Assembly (NCBI RefSeq): GCF_003755185.1
Contig: NZ_RKIC01000014.1
Coordinates: 186,001-250,000 of the forward strand
Direction: 5' to 3'
DNA length: 64,000 bases
DNA from: Frigoribacterium sp. PhB24
GTDB taxonomy: Bacteria > Actinomycetota > Actinomycetes > Actinomycetales > Microbacteriaceae
The translations under genes and the position numbers were made by a program. Shown one piece after another: positions 52,926 to 61,853 of the stretch. Within the stretch, counting starts at the first letter, position 1, and every line of letters starts with the position of its first letter. The notes below the pieces were generated by a model that made no database searches, had not been told where the DNA came from, and saw nothing but the letters and a program-made list of their open reading frames with translations.

Positions 52926-54481
52926 GCCTGCGCTGGCGGGTGCTGCTGAACGGCTTCAGACGCAGCACCTGGCAGCTCGTCGCGGCGGTCCTCGGCGGGC
53001 TCTACGGGCTCGGCGTGCTCGCCGCGGTCGTCGCCGGTCTCGTCGCCCTCTCGTTCGCCCCCGAACGCTGGGCCTGGACGGCCGCGGTCCTCGGGGGCTC
53101 GCTCGCCGTCGTCGGCTGGGTCGTCGTGCCGTTCATCGCCCGGGGTTACGACCAGACCCTCAGCGTCTCCAAGCTGCGCCAGTTCCCCTTGCCGGCCGAC
53201 CGGCTCCTCGTCGCCCTGTTCGTCACCGGGCTGTTGGGCATCCCGGGCATCGTCACGCTGGTGGCCGCCCTCGCGACGACCTTCAGCTGGGTGCAGCACC
53301 CCCTCTCGGCCGCGCTCGCTCCCTTCTGCGGGCTGCTCGGCGTGTTCGTCTGCGTGGCGGCGTCGCGGGCCGTCGAGACCGCGACCAGCGCCCTCGGGGC
53401 CAAGCGTCGTTACCGCGAGCTGATGAGCGTCGCGATCTTCGTGCCCCTCATCCTGGCCGGGCCTCTGATCGGCCTGGTCGGCCAGGGGCTCAGCTCGATC
53501 GGCGACGACCTGCCCCGCGTGGCCCACGCCCTGTCGTGGAGCCCCCTCGGCGCCGCCTGGTCGATCCCCGGCGACGTCGCCCTGGGGCGCCCCGGCGAGG
53601 CGGCCCTCAAGGCCCTCATCGCCCTGGCCACCCTGGGCGTGCTGTCGCTGCTCTGGCGACGAGGGCTGGTGACCGCCCTCGTGGCTCCCCCGGCCGTCAC
53701 CGCCACTGCGGCGTCGAAGGGCCTCGGTCTGTTCGCACGATTCCCCGCGACGCCGACGGGCGCCGTCGCCGCCCGAACGGCCGTGTACTGGCTGCGCGAC
53801 CCGCGCTACGGCGGTTCGCTGATCGTCGTCCCCCTGATGCCCGTCCTGGCGATCTTCCTGTCGTTCTCCCTCGACACGACCTGGCCGCTGTACGCCATCG
53901 GCCCGGCCGTGGCGGCGTTGCTCGCCGTCACCCTGGCCGCCGACGTCTCCTACGACGGCACGGCCTTCGCCGCACACCTGTCCACCGGGTTGGCGGGTTC
54001 GGCCGACCGCGCCGGACGCGTCCTCACGCTCGCCCTGTTCGCGGTCCCCTCGGTCGTGCTCGCCACGCTCGTGCCCCTCGCGGTGGTGGGCCGATTCGAC
54101 ACGGCCCCCGCGCTGCTCGGTGTCGGCCTGGGGCTGCTGCTCACCGGGTTCGGCGTGTCGAGCGTGGCCTCCGCGCTCTACCTCATGCCCGTCCCGGCCG
54201 CCGGCGAGAGCCCGTTCAAGTCGCCGCCCGGGGCCAACGTCACCTCGACCCTCGGCCTCTACGCCTCGTGGGCGATCGTGTTCGTGCTGTCGCTGCCCGA
54301 ACTGGTGCTCGGCGTCGTGGCACTGGTGCAGGGGTCGGTGCTGCTGGGGTCGCTGACACTCGTCGTCGGCGTGGCCCTCGGGGTCGTGCTGATGATCGTC
54401 GGCATCCGGCGGGGCGGGCGTCTGCTCGACGCCCGGGGGCCCGAACTGCTCACGCGACTGCGGCGGGCGCGCGGAGCCTGA
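52907..54481 (+). CDS. ABC transporter permease (multi-helix exporter type)
   Basis: A 524-residue membrane protein with about 12 hydrophobic segments in two halves, without a binding-protein-type EAA loop. It overlaps the ATPase gene by 19 bp. The GTG is preceded by CGAGGGG. The ATPase/permease fusion of control fits drug- or lipid-export type ABC pairs, but the cargo is not known. Confidence 0.87.
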   Translation: MVAHLLSLRWRVLLNGFRRSTWQLVAAVLGGLYGLGVLAAVVAGLVALSFAPERWAWTAAVLGGSLAVVGWVVVPFIARGYDQTLSVSKLRQFPLPADRLLVALFVTGLLGIPGIVTLVAALATTFSWVQHPLSAALAPFCGLLGVFVCVAASRAVETATSALGAKRRYRELMSVAIFVPLILAGPLIGLVGQGLSSIGDDLPRVAHALSWSPLGAAWSIPGDVALGRPGEAALKALIALATLGVLSLLWRRGLVTALVAPPAVTATAASKGLGLFARFPATPTGAVAARTAVYWLRDPRYGGSLIVVPLMPVLAIFLSFSLDTTWPLYAIGPAVAALLAVTLAADVSYDGTAFAAHLSTGLAGSADRAGRVLTLALFAVPSVVLATLVPLAVVGRFDTAPALLGVGLGLLLTGFGVSSVASALYLMPVPAAGESPFKSPPGANVTSTLGLYASWAIVFVLSLPELVLGVVALVQGSVLLGSLTLVVGVALGVVLMIVGIRRGGRLLDARGPELLTRLRRARGA

Positions 54482-54511
54482 TCCGGCCCTTGACGCCGCC
54501 CGGCGCTGGTG

Positions 54512-54928
54512 TCAGCCGCGGTCGGAGTCGCCGTCGGTCACCTGACGAGGCGCGGGCTCGGCCTCGTCGACGGGCACCTCGAGCCGTTCGCGTTCGACCT
54601 GGACGCGCTTCGCGCCCCGGCTGGTGACCCGTTCGGCGACGATCGCCGCGACGCAGCCGACGGCCCCGCCGATGGTGAGCCCCCAGAGAGAGATGTACCC
54701 GTAGGTCTGCGCGACGCCCTCGCCCGAGTCGAACGGGAAGAGCGAGGTGACGACGAGCGACACGACCACACCGAGCGCCGCGCCCATGATCAAGAAGACG
54801 GGCACCTTGGGCGCCCGACGCACCGTGACCTCGTCGCGTTCGACGATCGACTCGGCGACGGGCGCGGGCGCGGCCGCGGGCTCGACGACGGGCTCGGGTC
54901 GCTGCTGGTCGTCGGGTGCGTTCGTCAC
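54512..54928 (-). CDS. Unidentified two-helix membrane protein
   Basis: A 138-residue protein with an Ala/Pro/Glu-rich N-terminal 40 residues, two hydrophobic helices (about residues 43-64 and 78-98) and a basic, Glu-rich tail. The family is not recognised. The start GTG (VTNAPDDQQRPEP) has the weak -10-like word GATGAT 6 nt upstream. A GAGGCGCGG copy lies near the C-terminus at 54547. Confidence 0.72.
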   Translation of the reverse strand: MTNAPDDQQRPEPVVEPAAAPAPVAESIVERDEVTVRRAPKVPVFLIMGAALGVVVSLVVTSLFPFDSGEGVAQTYGYISLWGLTIGGAVGCVAAIVAERVTSRGAKRVQVERERLEVPVDEAEPAPRQVTDGDSDRG

Positions 54929-55019
54929 CCGCCCATCATCCCAGAGGCGACCGCCCACCGCCGACGCCCGTCTCGACGTCGAGCATGGCCCCGCCGCCCC
55001 CTGTCGTCCGCATCGAAAA

Positions 55020-55083
55020 CCGTCGAATGGGCAGAAGGTGCTCGTGGCGTCGCGCCGAGGCGCACCTTCTGCCCACTCGTCGG
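55020..55083. terminator. Long hairpin, family B-like variant
   Basis: The arms at 55020-55041 and 55062-55083 pair over 22 bp with two mismatches. They contain CGAATGGGCAGAAGGTGC, recalling the CGARTGGACA arm of the 56-nt repeats, but the centre differs. It follows the SCP-like gene. Confidence 0.7.
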
Positions 55084-55125
55084 CGGCGCAGCCGCGCTCC
55101 AGCCCGGACACCGAGGAGGCGCGGG

Positions 55126-55506
55126 TCAGCCCCGCTGCCAGGCGATCGGCACGTAGCCGGTCAGGTCCGCCCTGCTGCCGGAGGCCGACACGAGCGCCCC
55201 GGCCCGCGCCTCCTGCCAGCTGAGGTCGCCGGTGGCGAGTCGCACGAAGGTGGCGGCGTCGGTCTCGACGACGTTGGGCGGCGTGCCGCGGGTGTGGCTG
55301 AGCCCCTCGCGGAACTGCACGGCGCCGAACGGTGGCACGCGGACCTCGACCGTGGCCCCGGGTTCGCCGTCGGCGAGCACCTGCAGCAGCCAACGGACGG
55401 CCATGGCGGTCACCGGCCGCGGCGCGGTCTCGTCGGCGGCGAGCGCCGCCCGCACCTCGCCCACGGCGGCCGATCCCGCCGTGTCGTCGATCCGTGCCCT
55501 GGCCAT
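55126..55506 (-). CDS. Sterol-carrier-like (SCP2-type) small protein
   Basis: A 126-residue protein. RPVTAMAVRWLLQVLADGEPGATVEVRVPPFGAVQF and the ATFVRLATGDLSWQEARAGALVSASGSRADLTGYVPI end match the actinobacterial 'bacterial SCP ortholog' type, often encoded beside purD. The ligand is unknown. The ATG has TAGCGT 6 nt upstream, on the minus strand near 55513-55518, a leaderless layout. A dispersed 9-mer sits at 55204 and another just past the stop (55116). Confidence 0.82.
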   Translation of the reverse strand: MARARIDDTAGSAAVGEVRAALAADETAPRPVTAMAVRWLLQVLADGEPGATVEVRVPPFGAVQFREGLSHTRGTPPNVVETDAATFVRLATGDLSWQEARAGALVSASGSRADLTGYVPIAWQRG

Positions 55507-55587
55507 TCGTCCACGCTACCCGTGCCTCCGCGTCCCGCACCGCGCGACGGACTCGGCAGCGCGGCGGACCCTCGGTAGGCTGTGCGC

Positions 55588-56856
55588 GTGCGAATCCTCG
55601 TCCTCGGTTCCGGTGCTCGCGAGCACGCCATCATCACCGCCCTGCTGCGCGAAGACGCGGGCCACGAGATCGTGGCGGCGCCCGGCAACGCGGGCATCGC
55701 CCAGCAGGTCGACATCGTGCACCTCGACCCGTCGAACGGCGCCGTCGTCACCGAGTACGCCCTCGAGAACGACGTCCAGCTGGTCGTCGTCGGTCCCGAG
55801 GCCCCGCTGGTCGCGGGTGTCGCCGACGCTCTGCGCACCCGGGGCATCCCGGTCTTCGGCCCCGGCAAGAAGGCCGCGTCGCTCGAGGGCAGCAAGACCT
55901 TCGCGAAGCGCGTCATGGACGAAGCCGGCGTGCCGACCGGGCGGGCCACGCGAGTGGGCACCCTCGACGAGGCCGTCGCCGTGCTCGACGACTTCGGCTC
56001 GCCCTACGTCGTCAAGGCCGACGGACTCGCGGCGGGCAAGGGGGTGCTCGTCACCGACGACCGCGACGCCGCGGTCGAGCACTCCACCTACTGGCTGCAG
56101 CACGGGCCGGTCCTCGTCGAGGAGTTCCTCGAGGGCCCCGAGGTCTCCCTGTTCTTCCTCAGCGACGGTCACACGGTCGTGCCGCTCAGTCCCGCGCAGG
56201 ACTACAAGCGTCTGCTCGACGGCGACGCCGGCCCCAACACCGGCGGCATGGGCGCCTATTCGCCGCTGCCCTGGCTCGCCGACCGCTTCGGCAGCGAGAA
56301 GGACTTCGTCGACGAGGTGCTCGACACCATCGCCACCCCGACGGTGCGGCAGCTCGAGTCCGAGGGCACGCCGTTCATCGGTCTCCTGTACGCCGGTCTG
56401 ATCCTCACCGAGCAGGGGGTCCGCGTCATCGAGTTCAACGCCCGCTTCGGCGATCCCGAGACGCAGGTGGTGCTGCCCCGTCTGGTCACCCCGCTCAGCG
56501 GGCTGCTCCTCGCCGCGGCGACCGGGTCCCTCGGCAATCACGAGTCGCCGCGCTTCTCGTCCGACGTCGCCGTGACGGTGGTCCTCGCGAGCGAGGGGTA
56601 CCCCGAGGGGGCCGTCAGCGGTCGCCCGGTCCGCGGGCTCGACGACGCGACCGCCGTCGCCGGGGTCCACCTCGCCCACGCCGCCACGGCACGTCTCGAC
56701 GACCGACTCATCGCCACCGGTGGTCGGGTGCTCAGCGTCGTGGCCCAGGGCTCGGACTTCGCCGAGGCCCGGGGTCGCGTCTACGAAGCCCTCTCCCGCA
56801 TCGAGCTCGAGGGCGGGCAGTACCGTCACGACATCGCCGAACGGGTCGCCCGATGA
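55588..56856 (+). CDS. purD: Phosphoribosylamine-glycine ligase
   Basis: A 422-residue GARS enzyme, second step of purine synthesis. It begins VRILVLGSGAREHAI, and the ATP-grasp region has DGLAAGKGV and FNARFGDPETQ. The GTG at 55588 is chosen over the GTG at 55582 because TAGGCT (55576-55581) then stands exactly 6 nt before it, and because homologues begin at this residue. The stop overlaps the purC start (ATGA). Confidence 0.95.
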   Translation: MRILVLGSGAREHAIITALLREDAGHEIVAAPGNAGIAQQVDIVHLDPSNGAVVTEYALENDVQLVVVGPEAPLVAGVADALRTRGIPVFGPGKKAASLEGSKTFAKRVMDEAGVPTGRATRVGTLDEAVAVLDDFGSPYVVKADGLAAGKGVLVTDDRDAAVEHSTYWLQHGPVLVEEFLEGPEVSLFFLSDGHTVVPLSPAQDYKRLLDGDAGPNTGGMGAYSPLPWLADRFGSEKDFVDEVLDTIATPTVRQLESEGTPFIGLLYAGLILTEQGVRVIEFNARFGDPETQVVLPRLVTPLSGLLLAAATGSLGNHESPRFSSDVAVTVVLASEGYPEGAVSGRPVRGLDDATAVAGVHLAHAATARLDDRLIATGGRVLSVVAQGSDFAEARGRVYEALSRIELEGGQYRHDIAERVAR

Positions 56857-57836
56857 CCGCCCCCGACGGCACGACGGCTCCGTCCGACGTCACCGCAGGA
56901 GGCGCGACTCGCCAGGCCGCGCGCGTCACGCCGGGCACCCCCCGCCACCTCGAGGGCTGGACGCCCGTCTACTCGGGCAAGGTCCGCGACCTCTACGTCC
57001 CCGCGCCGGTGGCCGGCTCGGTGGGCGACGCGGCGACCCTCGCCGACACCGAGTACGTGCTGGTCGTCGCGAGCGATCGGGTCAGCGCCTTCGACCAGGT
57101 CCTCGAGCCCGGCATCCCCGGCAAGGGCGCCCTGCTGACGCAGCTCAGCCTCTGGTGGTTCGCCCAGTTGGTCGGCGTACCCAACCACCTCGTCGACCCG
57201 ACCACCGCCTCCGTGTCGCTGCCCGGGCAGGTGCGCGACCGCGCGATGCTCGTGAAGCCGCTCGACATGTTCCCGGTCGAGTGCGTCGTCCGCGGTTACC
57301 TGGTCGGCAGCGGGTGGGCCGAGTACCGCGAGCACGGTACCGTCTGCGGCATCGCTCTGCCGGCCGGGCTCTCGAACGGCGATCGTCTGCCCGAGCCGAT
57401 CTACACCCCGGCGTACAAGGCGCCGCTCGGCGAGCACGACGAGAACATCTCGTTCGAGCGCACGGTCGAGTTGGTCGGCGCCGAGACGGCGACGGCGTTG
57501 CGCGACCGGTCCCTCGAGATCTACCGGCTCGCGTCGGACGTCGCCGAGGCCCGGGGGGTCATCCTCGCCGACACGAAGTTCGAGTTCGGCGCCGACCGGG
57601 TCACGGGTGAGATCACCTTGGGCGACGAGGTGCTCACGAGCGACAGCAGCCGCTTCTGGGACGCCGCGGCCCATGCCTCGGGCAACCGCACCCAGAGCTT
57701 CGACAAGCAGATCGTCCGCGACTGGCTCTCGGCGCACTGGGACGGCATGGACGAGGCGCCGGCCCTGCCCGACGACATCGTCGCCCGCACGGCGCAGCGG
57801 TACCGCGACCTGATCGAGCGCCTCACCGCCCGCTGA
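56853..57836 (+). CDS. purC: SAICAR synthetase
   Basis: A 327-residue phosphoribosylaminoimidazole-succinocarboxamide synthase. The SGKVRDLY motif, ASDRVSAFD, VRGYLVGSGW (ECVVRGY) and GEITLGDEVLTSDSSRFW are intact. The first 35 residues are a low-complexity Thr/Ala/Gly extension not typical of the family, and contain GGAGGCGCG. Translationally coupled to purD by ATGA. Confidence 0.95.
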   Translation: MTAPDGTTAPSDVTAGGATRQAARVTPGTPRHLEGWTPVYSGKVRDLYVPAPVAGSVGDAATLADTEYVLVVASDRVSAFDQVLEPGIPGKGALLTQLSLWWFAQLVGVPNHLVDPTTASVSLPGQVRDRAMLVKPLDMFPVECVVRGYLVGSGWAEYREHGTVCGIALPAGLSNGDRLPEPIYTPAYKAPLGEHDENISFERTVELVGAETATALRDRSLEIYRLASDVAEARGVILADTKFEFGADRVTGEITLGDEVLTSDSSRFWDAAAHASGNRTQSFDKQIVRDWLSAHWDGMDEAPALPDDIVARTAQRYRDLIERLTAR

Positions 57837-57851
57837 ACCGCACCTCACCTC

Positions 57852-57911
57852 GAACCCCGTTTCGGACGATGCACCCCGTTTCTCCGGGGTTCATCGTCCG
57901 AAACGGGGTTC
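57852..57911. terminator. 60-nt nested hairpin terminator (family C)
   Basis: GAACCCCGTTTCGGACGATG (57852-57871) pairs perfectly with 57892-57911. An inner ACCCCG/CGGGGT stem is separated by one mismatch. The word ACCCCGTTTC occurs twice in the 5' arm. It follows purC. Confidence 0.82.
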
Positions 57912-58001
57912 TTCGCGGTCGGGGGTGCGGCGCCCGTGCCGATCGGGAATGCCCGCCGACCTCGCCCGGTTCACGTCGATGACACGTCACCGATCGGTTG
58001 A

Positions 58002-58036
58002 CGACCCGACCCGACCCGACCCGACCAGACCAGACC
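58002..58036 (+). repeat. Pentanucleotide tandem repeat (CGACC) upstream of the VOC gene
   Basis: Five units of CGACC followed by CAGAC variants. It starts inside a TTGACG word (57998-58003) and ends 10 bp before the ATG. It probably lies in the promoter or leader of the next gene, where unit number could affect spacing. Confidence 0.7.
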
Positions 58037-58046
58037 GAGGGCAGCC

Positions 58047-58994
58047 ATGACCGACACCTCCGCGACCGACGACACCCGCGCCTCCTCGTCCCCCGAACGC
58101 GGCCCGCGGGCGCAGGGCGTCGGCACCACCGACCTGCTCGCCGCCGACACCGGCATGGGAGCCGTCACGCTGCGGGTCGCCGACCTCGACGCGATGACCG
58201 CGTACTACCGCGACGCCGTCACCCTGACGGTGCTGACCGCCGAGCCCGCGGCGGGTCGCGTCGTGCTCGGACGTGGCGCCACCCCGATCGTCATCCTCGA
58301 GCACGCGCCCGAGCTGAGGCACGCCGGGCCGCGCGAGGCCGGCCTCTTCCACACCGCGATCCTGTTCGAGACCGAGGCCGACCTCGCCGCCGCCGTCTAC
58401 AGCGTCGCCACCCGTCACGCCGGCACCTTCACCGGCAGCGCCGACCACCTCGTCAGCAAGGCCTTCTACTTCACCGACCCCGAGGGCAACGGCATCGAGC
58501 TCTACTGGGACCGCCGCCGCAGCGAGTGGTCGTGGACCCACGGGCAGGTGGACATGGCGACCCTCGCCCTCGACCCGAACGCGTTCGTGCAGCAGAACGT
58601 CAGCGAGGAGGCGCTGGCCGGTGCGGCATCCCGTCCCGCCTCGGTCGGCCACGTGCACCTGAGCGTGGGCGACGTCGAGTCGGCCCACCGGTTCTACGTC
58701 GAGCAGCTGGGATTCGAGACGACGACCCGGTTCGGGCCCCAGGCGCTGTTCGTCAGCGCCGGCGGCTACCACCACCACATGGCCATGAACACCTGGACCA
58801 GCGCCGGGGCCGTGCGACGCGGGCTCGCCCTGGGCCTCGGCCTGGTGCGCATCGAGGTGCCGACCACCGACGACCTGGGTGCCCTCGGCGAGCGCCTCGG
58901 CCACCACGGTGTCGCCATCCGCGACGACGGACGTGTGCTCGGGTTCGACGATCCCTGGAACAACCGGATCCAGGTGACCGTCCGCCCGAGCTGA
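58047..58994 (+). CDS. Ring-cleaving extradiol dioxygenase-like VOC protein (CatE type)
   Basis: A 315-residue protein with two VOC modules (about residues 35-160 and 175-310). Metal ligands fit FHTAILFE, HVHLSVGD and FDDPWNNRIQV. The layout is that of CatE-type catechol 2,3-dioxygenases of Bacillus; the true aromatic substrate is not known. Residues 1-25 are a Thr/Ala/Ser tail with a 9-mer copy. GAGGGCAGCC precedes the ATG. Confidence 0.85.
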   Translation: MTDTSATDDTRASSSPERGPRAQGVGTTDLLAADTGMGAVTLRVADLDAMTAYYRDAVTLTVLTAEPAAGRVVLGRGATPIVILEHAPELRHAGPREAGLFHTAILFETEADLAAAVYSVATRHAGTFTGSADHLVSKAFYFTDPEGNGIELYWDRRRSEWSWTHGQVDMATLALDPNAFVQQNVSEEALAGAASRPASVGHVHLSVGDVESAHRFYVEQLGFETTTRFGPQALFVSAGGYHHHMAMNTWTSAGAVRRGLALGLGLVRIEVPTTDDLGALGERLGHHGVAIRDDGRVLGFDDPWNNRIQVTVRPS

Positions 58995-59019
58995 CCACCG
59001 GCACCGCTAACGTCGAGGC

Positions 59020-59589
59020 ATGTCTGCAGCCGACTCCCCCCTGTTCAGCACGACCCGCGAGGGCGACCTGACGCTCGACGACCACGAGGCGATCGCAGCC
59101 ATGCTCGCCCGGGCGTTCCCGAGCTATGACCACTGGTACGCGGGGGCCCGGAGCTGGGCGGGCATGCAACCCGAGCTGAGGGTCGTCGCGCGTCAGGGCG
59201 ACGTCGTGGTCGCGCACGCCGGCCTGCGTCGCCAGTTCGTGACCGTCGGCGACACCGATCTGCTCGTCACCGCGGTCGGCATGGTCGCCGTCTCGCCGTC
59301 GTCCCAGGGCACCGGCGTCGGCGGTGAGCTGCTGCGCCAGGTCGATGCGGCGCTGAGCTCGCTCGACAGCGGCTTCGGACTACTCGAGACCGGCGACGAC
59401 GTGCAGGGGTTCTACCGCCACGCCGGCTGGCTGCCGCTCGACGACCTCACCGCGCACTACACCGCGTTCAGCGCCGACGGCGCCGGTGTCCTCGTGACGC
59501 AGGACCACGGCTGGCTGCTCCACGAGGGGACGCTCACCCTGGCGGACTGGCCCGCGGGCGAGTTGCACTGGAACGGCCAGATGGTCTGA
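59020..59589 (+). CDS. NodA-like N-acyltransferase (GNAT fold)
   Basis: A 189-residue protein. Its internal pattern closely follows rhizobial NodA as I remember it: a DLTLDDHEAIAAML helix, RSWAGMQPELR (residues 44-54), VAHAGLRRQFVTVGDTDLLVTAVGMVAV (65-92), the acetyl-CoA-type loop GTGVGGELL, and a C-terminal LADWPAGELHWNG. NodA transfers a fatty acyl chain to the chitin backbone of Nod factors. No nodB or nodC is nearby, so the substrate here is open. TAACGT ends 6 nt before the ATG (59008-59013), so it is probably leaderless. It is distinct from common GNAT enzymes. Confidence 0.78.
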   Translation: MSAADSPLFSTTREGDLTLDDHEAIAAMLARAFPSYDHWYAGARSWAGMQPELRVVARQGDVVVAHAGLRRQFVTVGDTDLLVTAVGMVAVSPSSQGTGVGGELLRQVDAALSSLDSGFGLLETGDDVQGFYRHAGWLPLDDLTAHYTAFSADGAGVLVTQDHGWLLHEGTLTLADWPAGELHWNGQMV

Positions 59590-59605
59590 GACCCCCTGGA
59601 CGCCG

Positions 59606-59644
59606 AGGAGGCGCGGTGACCGACGAACGGTCACCGCGCCTCCT
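59606..59644. terminator. Perfect 17-bp hairpin built from an inverted pair of the dispersed 9-mer
   Basis: AGGAGGCGCGGTGACCG (59606-59622), loop ACGAA, then the exact complement (59628-59644). It separates the convergent NodA-like and catalase genes. Each arm contains GAGGCGCGG. Confidence 0.87.
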
Positions 59645-59665
59645 GCGGTCTGACGCGGCTGTCGG

Positions 59666-61168
59666 CTACGCCGGGACGCCGACCTCGGCCGGGTCCTCGT
59701 TCGACCCGGGAGCCGACGGCTCGACGCCCGCGCGGACGCGCTGGCCGAGGGTCGCGTCGACGTTCGTCCAGTACTGATAGACCCGTTCGCGCAGCGCCGG
59801 CTGGGTCACCTTCGAGACGTGGCCGACGATGTTCTGCACGAGACGGTCACGCTGACCGTCGTCCATGACCTCGCGGACGAGCGTCCCGGCCTGGCCGAAG
59901 TCGTCGTCCTCGGCGTGCAGGGTCGCCGCCGAGCGCACGAGTTCGCCGTCGGACTCCCACCCACCGGTGTCACCCGCGGCCTGCGGGTCGGCAGCAGGGC
60001 CGCCCACCGAGTTCGGCGCGTAGACCGGCGCCGTGGCCTCGCTGAAGTGGTACCGAGCGGCGCCGTCCTTCGAGTACGAGTGCACCTCGGTCTTGGGCAT
60101 GTTGACCGGCAGCTGCTGGTGGTTGACGCCCACGCGGTAGCGATGCGCGTCGGCGTAGCTGAAGATGCGGGCGAGCAGCATCTTGTCGGGGCTCGCGGCG
60201 ATGCCGGGCACGAAGTTCGACGGGGCGAACGCGGCCTGCTCGATCTGGGCGAAGTAGTTCTCGGGGTTGCGGTTCAGCGTCATGGTGCCGACCTCGATGA
60301 GCGGGTAGTCGCTGTGCGGCCACACCTTGGTGAGGTCGAACGGGTTGAACCGGTAGCCGGCGGCGTCCTCGTACGGCATCACCTGGACCGACAGGGTCCA
60401 GGTCGGGAAGTCTTCGCGTTCGATCGCCTCGGACAGGTCGCGGATGTGGAAGTCGGCGTCCTCGCCCGCGATGCGGTCGGCGTCCTCCTGGGTCAGGATC
60501 TCGTTGCCCTGGTCGCTCTTGAAGTGGTACTTCACCCAGGAGCGCTGACCCTCGGCGTTGATCCACTGGTAGGTGTGCGAGCCGAAGCCGTCCATCGTGC
60601 GCCACGAGGCGGGCAGGCCACGGTCGCCCATCAGCCAGGTGACCTGGTGGGCCGACTCGGGCGACAGCGTCCAGAAGTCCCACTGCATGTCGTGGTCACG
60701 CAGGTGCGAACCGGGCAGGCGCTTCTGCGAGTGGATGAAGTCGGGGAACTTGATGCCGTCGCGGATGAAGAAGACGGGGGTGTTGTTGCCGACGAGGTCG
60801 TAGTTGCCCTCGGTCGTGTAGAACTTCAGCGAGAACCCGCGGGGGTCGCGCCAGGTGTCGGGGCTGCCCTGCTCACCGGCGACGGTCGAGAAGCGGGCGA
60901 GCATCTCGGTCTCGACGCCGGGCTGGAAGAGCGCCGCGCGGGTGTACTGCGAGACGTCACCCGTCGTGACGAACGTGCCGAAGGCGCCGCCGCCCTTGGC
61001 GTGGACGATGCGCTCGGGCACCTTCTCGCGGTTGAAGTTGGCGAGCTTCTCGACCAGCTTGTGGTCGTGCAGGACGATCGGGCCGTCGGCGCCGACCGAC
61101 TGCGAGTGCTCGTCGCTGGCGGCGGGGGCGCCGTTGTCGGTGGTGGTGATCTTCTTCGCGTCGGTCAT
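59666..61168 (-). CDS. katA: Monofunctional heme catalase (clade 1/3 type)
   Basis: A 500-residue catalase that disproportionates hydrogen peroxide. The distal His is in [13 protein letters not shown] (His56), and the distal Asn is in [14 protein letters not shown]. The proximal heme Tyr motif [14 protein letters not shown] lies near residue 340. Gene length fits small-subunit catalases. The ATG is preceded by AAAGAGG. It lies 55 bp after furA on the same strand, the usual FurA-KatA arrangement. Confidence 0.96.
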   Translation of the reverse strand: MTDAKKITTTDNGAPAASDEHSQSVGADGPIVLHDHKLVEKLANFNREKVPERIVHAKGGGAFGTFVTTGDVSQYTRAALFQPGVETEMLARFSTVAGEQGSPDTWRDPRGFSLKFYTTEGNYDLVGNNTPVFFIRDGIKFPDFIHSQKRLPGSHLRDHDMQWDFWTLSPESAHQVTWLMGDRGLPASWRTMDGFGSHTYQWINAEGQRSWVKYHFKSDQGNEILTQEDADRIAGEDADFHIRDLSEAIEREDFPTWTLSVQVMPYEDAAGYRFNPFDLTKVWPHSDYPLIEVGTMTLNRNPENYFAQIEQAAFAPSNFVPGIAASPDKMLLARIFSYADAHRYRVGVNHQQLPVNMPKTEVHSYSKDGAARYHFSEATAPVYAPNSVGGPAADPQAAGDTGGWESDGELVRSAATLHAEDDDFGQAGTLVREVMDDGQRDRLVQNIVGHVSKVTQPALRERVYQYWTNVDATLGQRVRAGVEPSAPGSNEDPAEVGVPA

Positions 61169-61223
61169 GTGTCCTCTTTCGTTCGTGGTTCGTCGTCGTG
61201 TGAGATCAGGGTGCGAGGCCCGC

Positions 61224-61724
61224 TCAGGGAGCGGCCACCGCCGCGGGGGCGTCGGACGAGGAGGCGCGGACCGGCTCGTCGCCCGCCGCCGCCAGGGCCT
61301 CGGCCGCCCGACAGGCCGGGCAGAGGCCCCAGAAGGTCACCTCGGCGGTCTGCACGAGGTACCCCGAGTCGTGCGACGGGGTGAGGCAGGGGGCGTGACC
61401 GACGACGCAGTCGACGTCGGCGACCGAGCCGCACACCCCGCAGACCACGTGGTGGTGGTTGTCGCCCGTCCGCAGCTCGTACAGGGCGGCCGAGCCCGCG
61501 GGCTCGATGCGGCGCACCAGTCCCGCTCCGGTCAGCGCGTTCAGCACGCCGTACACCGCCTGGACCGACGTCCCGGGCAGCTCGAGGGCCACCCGCGCGA
61601 AGACCTGCTCGGCGGCCGCGTGCGGTGCCGGCTCGAGGGCGCGCAACACGGCGAGCCGGGGCTCGGTCACGCGCAGCCCGGCGGAGCGCAGGGCTTCACG
61701 GGGATCGTCGATCGGATCGGTCAT
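61224..61724 (-). CDS. furA: Fur-family peroxide-type regulator (FurA/CatR-like)
   Basis: A 166-residue repressor. The winged helix is residues about 8-85 ([14 protein letters not shown] ... [33 protein letters not shown]). The metal site is [13 protein letters not shown], then CPACRAAE, a CxxC pair giving the structural zinc. It sits directly before katA. The Ala/Ser/Pro-rich tail contains a GAGGCGCGG copy. An upstream in-frame ATG at 61757 would start inside the operator and was rejected. Confidence 0.93.
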   Translation of the reverse strand: MTDPIDDPREALRSAGLRVTEPRLAVLRALEPAPHAAAEQVFARVALELPGTSVQAVYGVLNALTGAGLVRRIEPAGSAALYELRTGDNHHHVVCGVCGSVADVDCVVGHAPCLTPSHDSGYLVQTAEVTFWGLCPACRAAEALAAAGDEPVRASSSDAPAAVAAP

Positions 61725-61742
61725 GTGACCAGTGAACCACTC

Positions 61743-61759
61743 TTTTGATCGGATCAAAA
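61743..61759. promoter_or_regulatory. Fur/PerR-type operator before furA
   Basis: TTTTGATCGGATCAAAA is a perfect inverted repeat of 8 bp around one G. It lies 19 bp upstream of the furA ATG in the divergent spacer, matching the autoregulatory boxes of furA-katA loci. It stands out as an AT-rich island. Confidence 0.83.
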
Positions 61760-61853
61760 CAATTGAGGGCTGCTCGGAGGCTCTTCTCGGCTTCGGCCAC
61801 CCGGCCTGTGGACAACCACCCCGGGACGCCAGGGGATCGCTAGCGTCGTCGAC

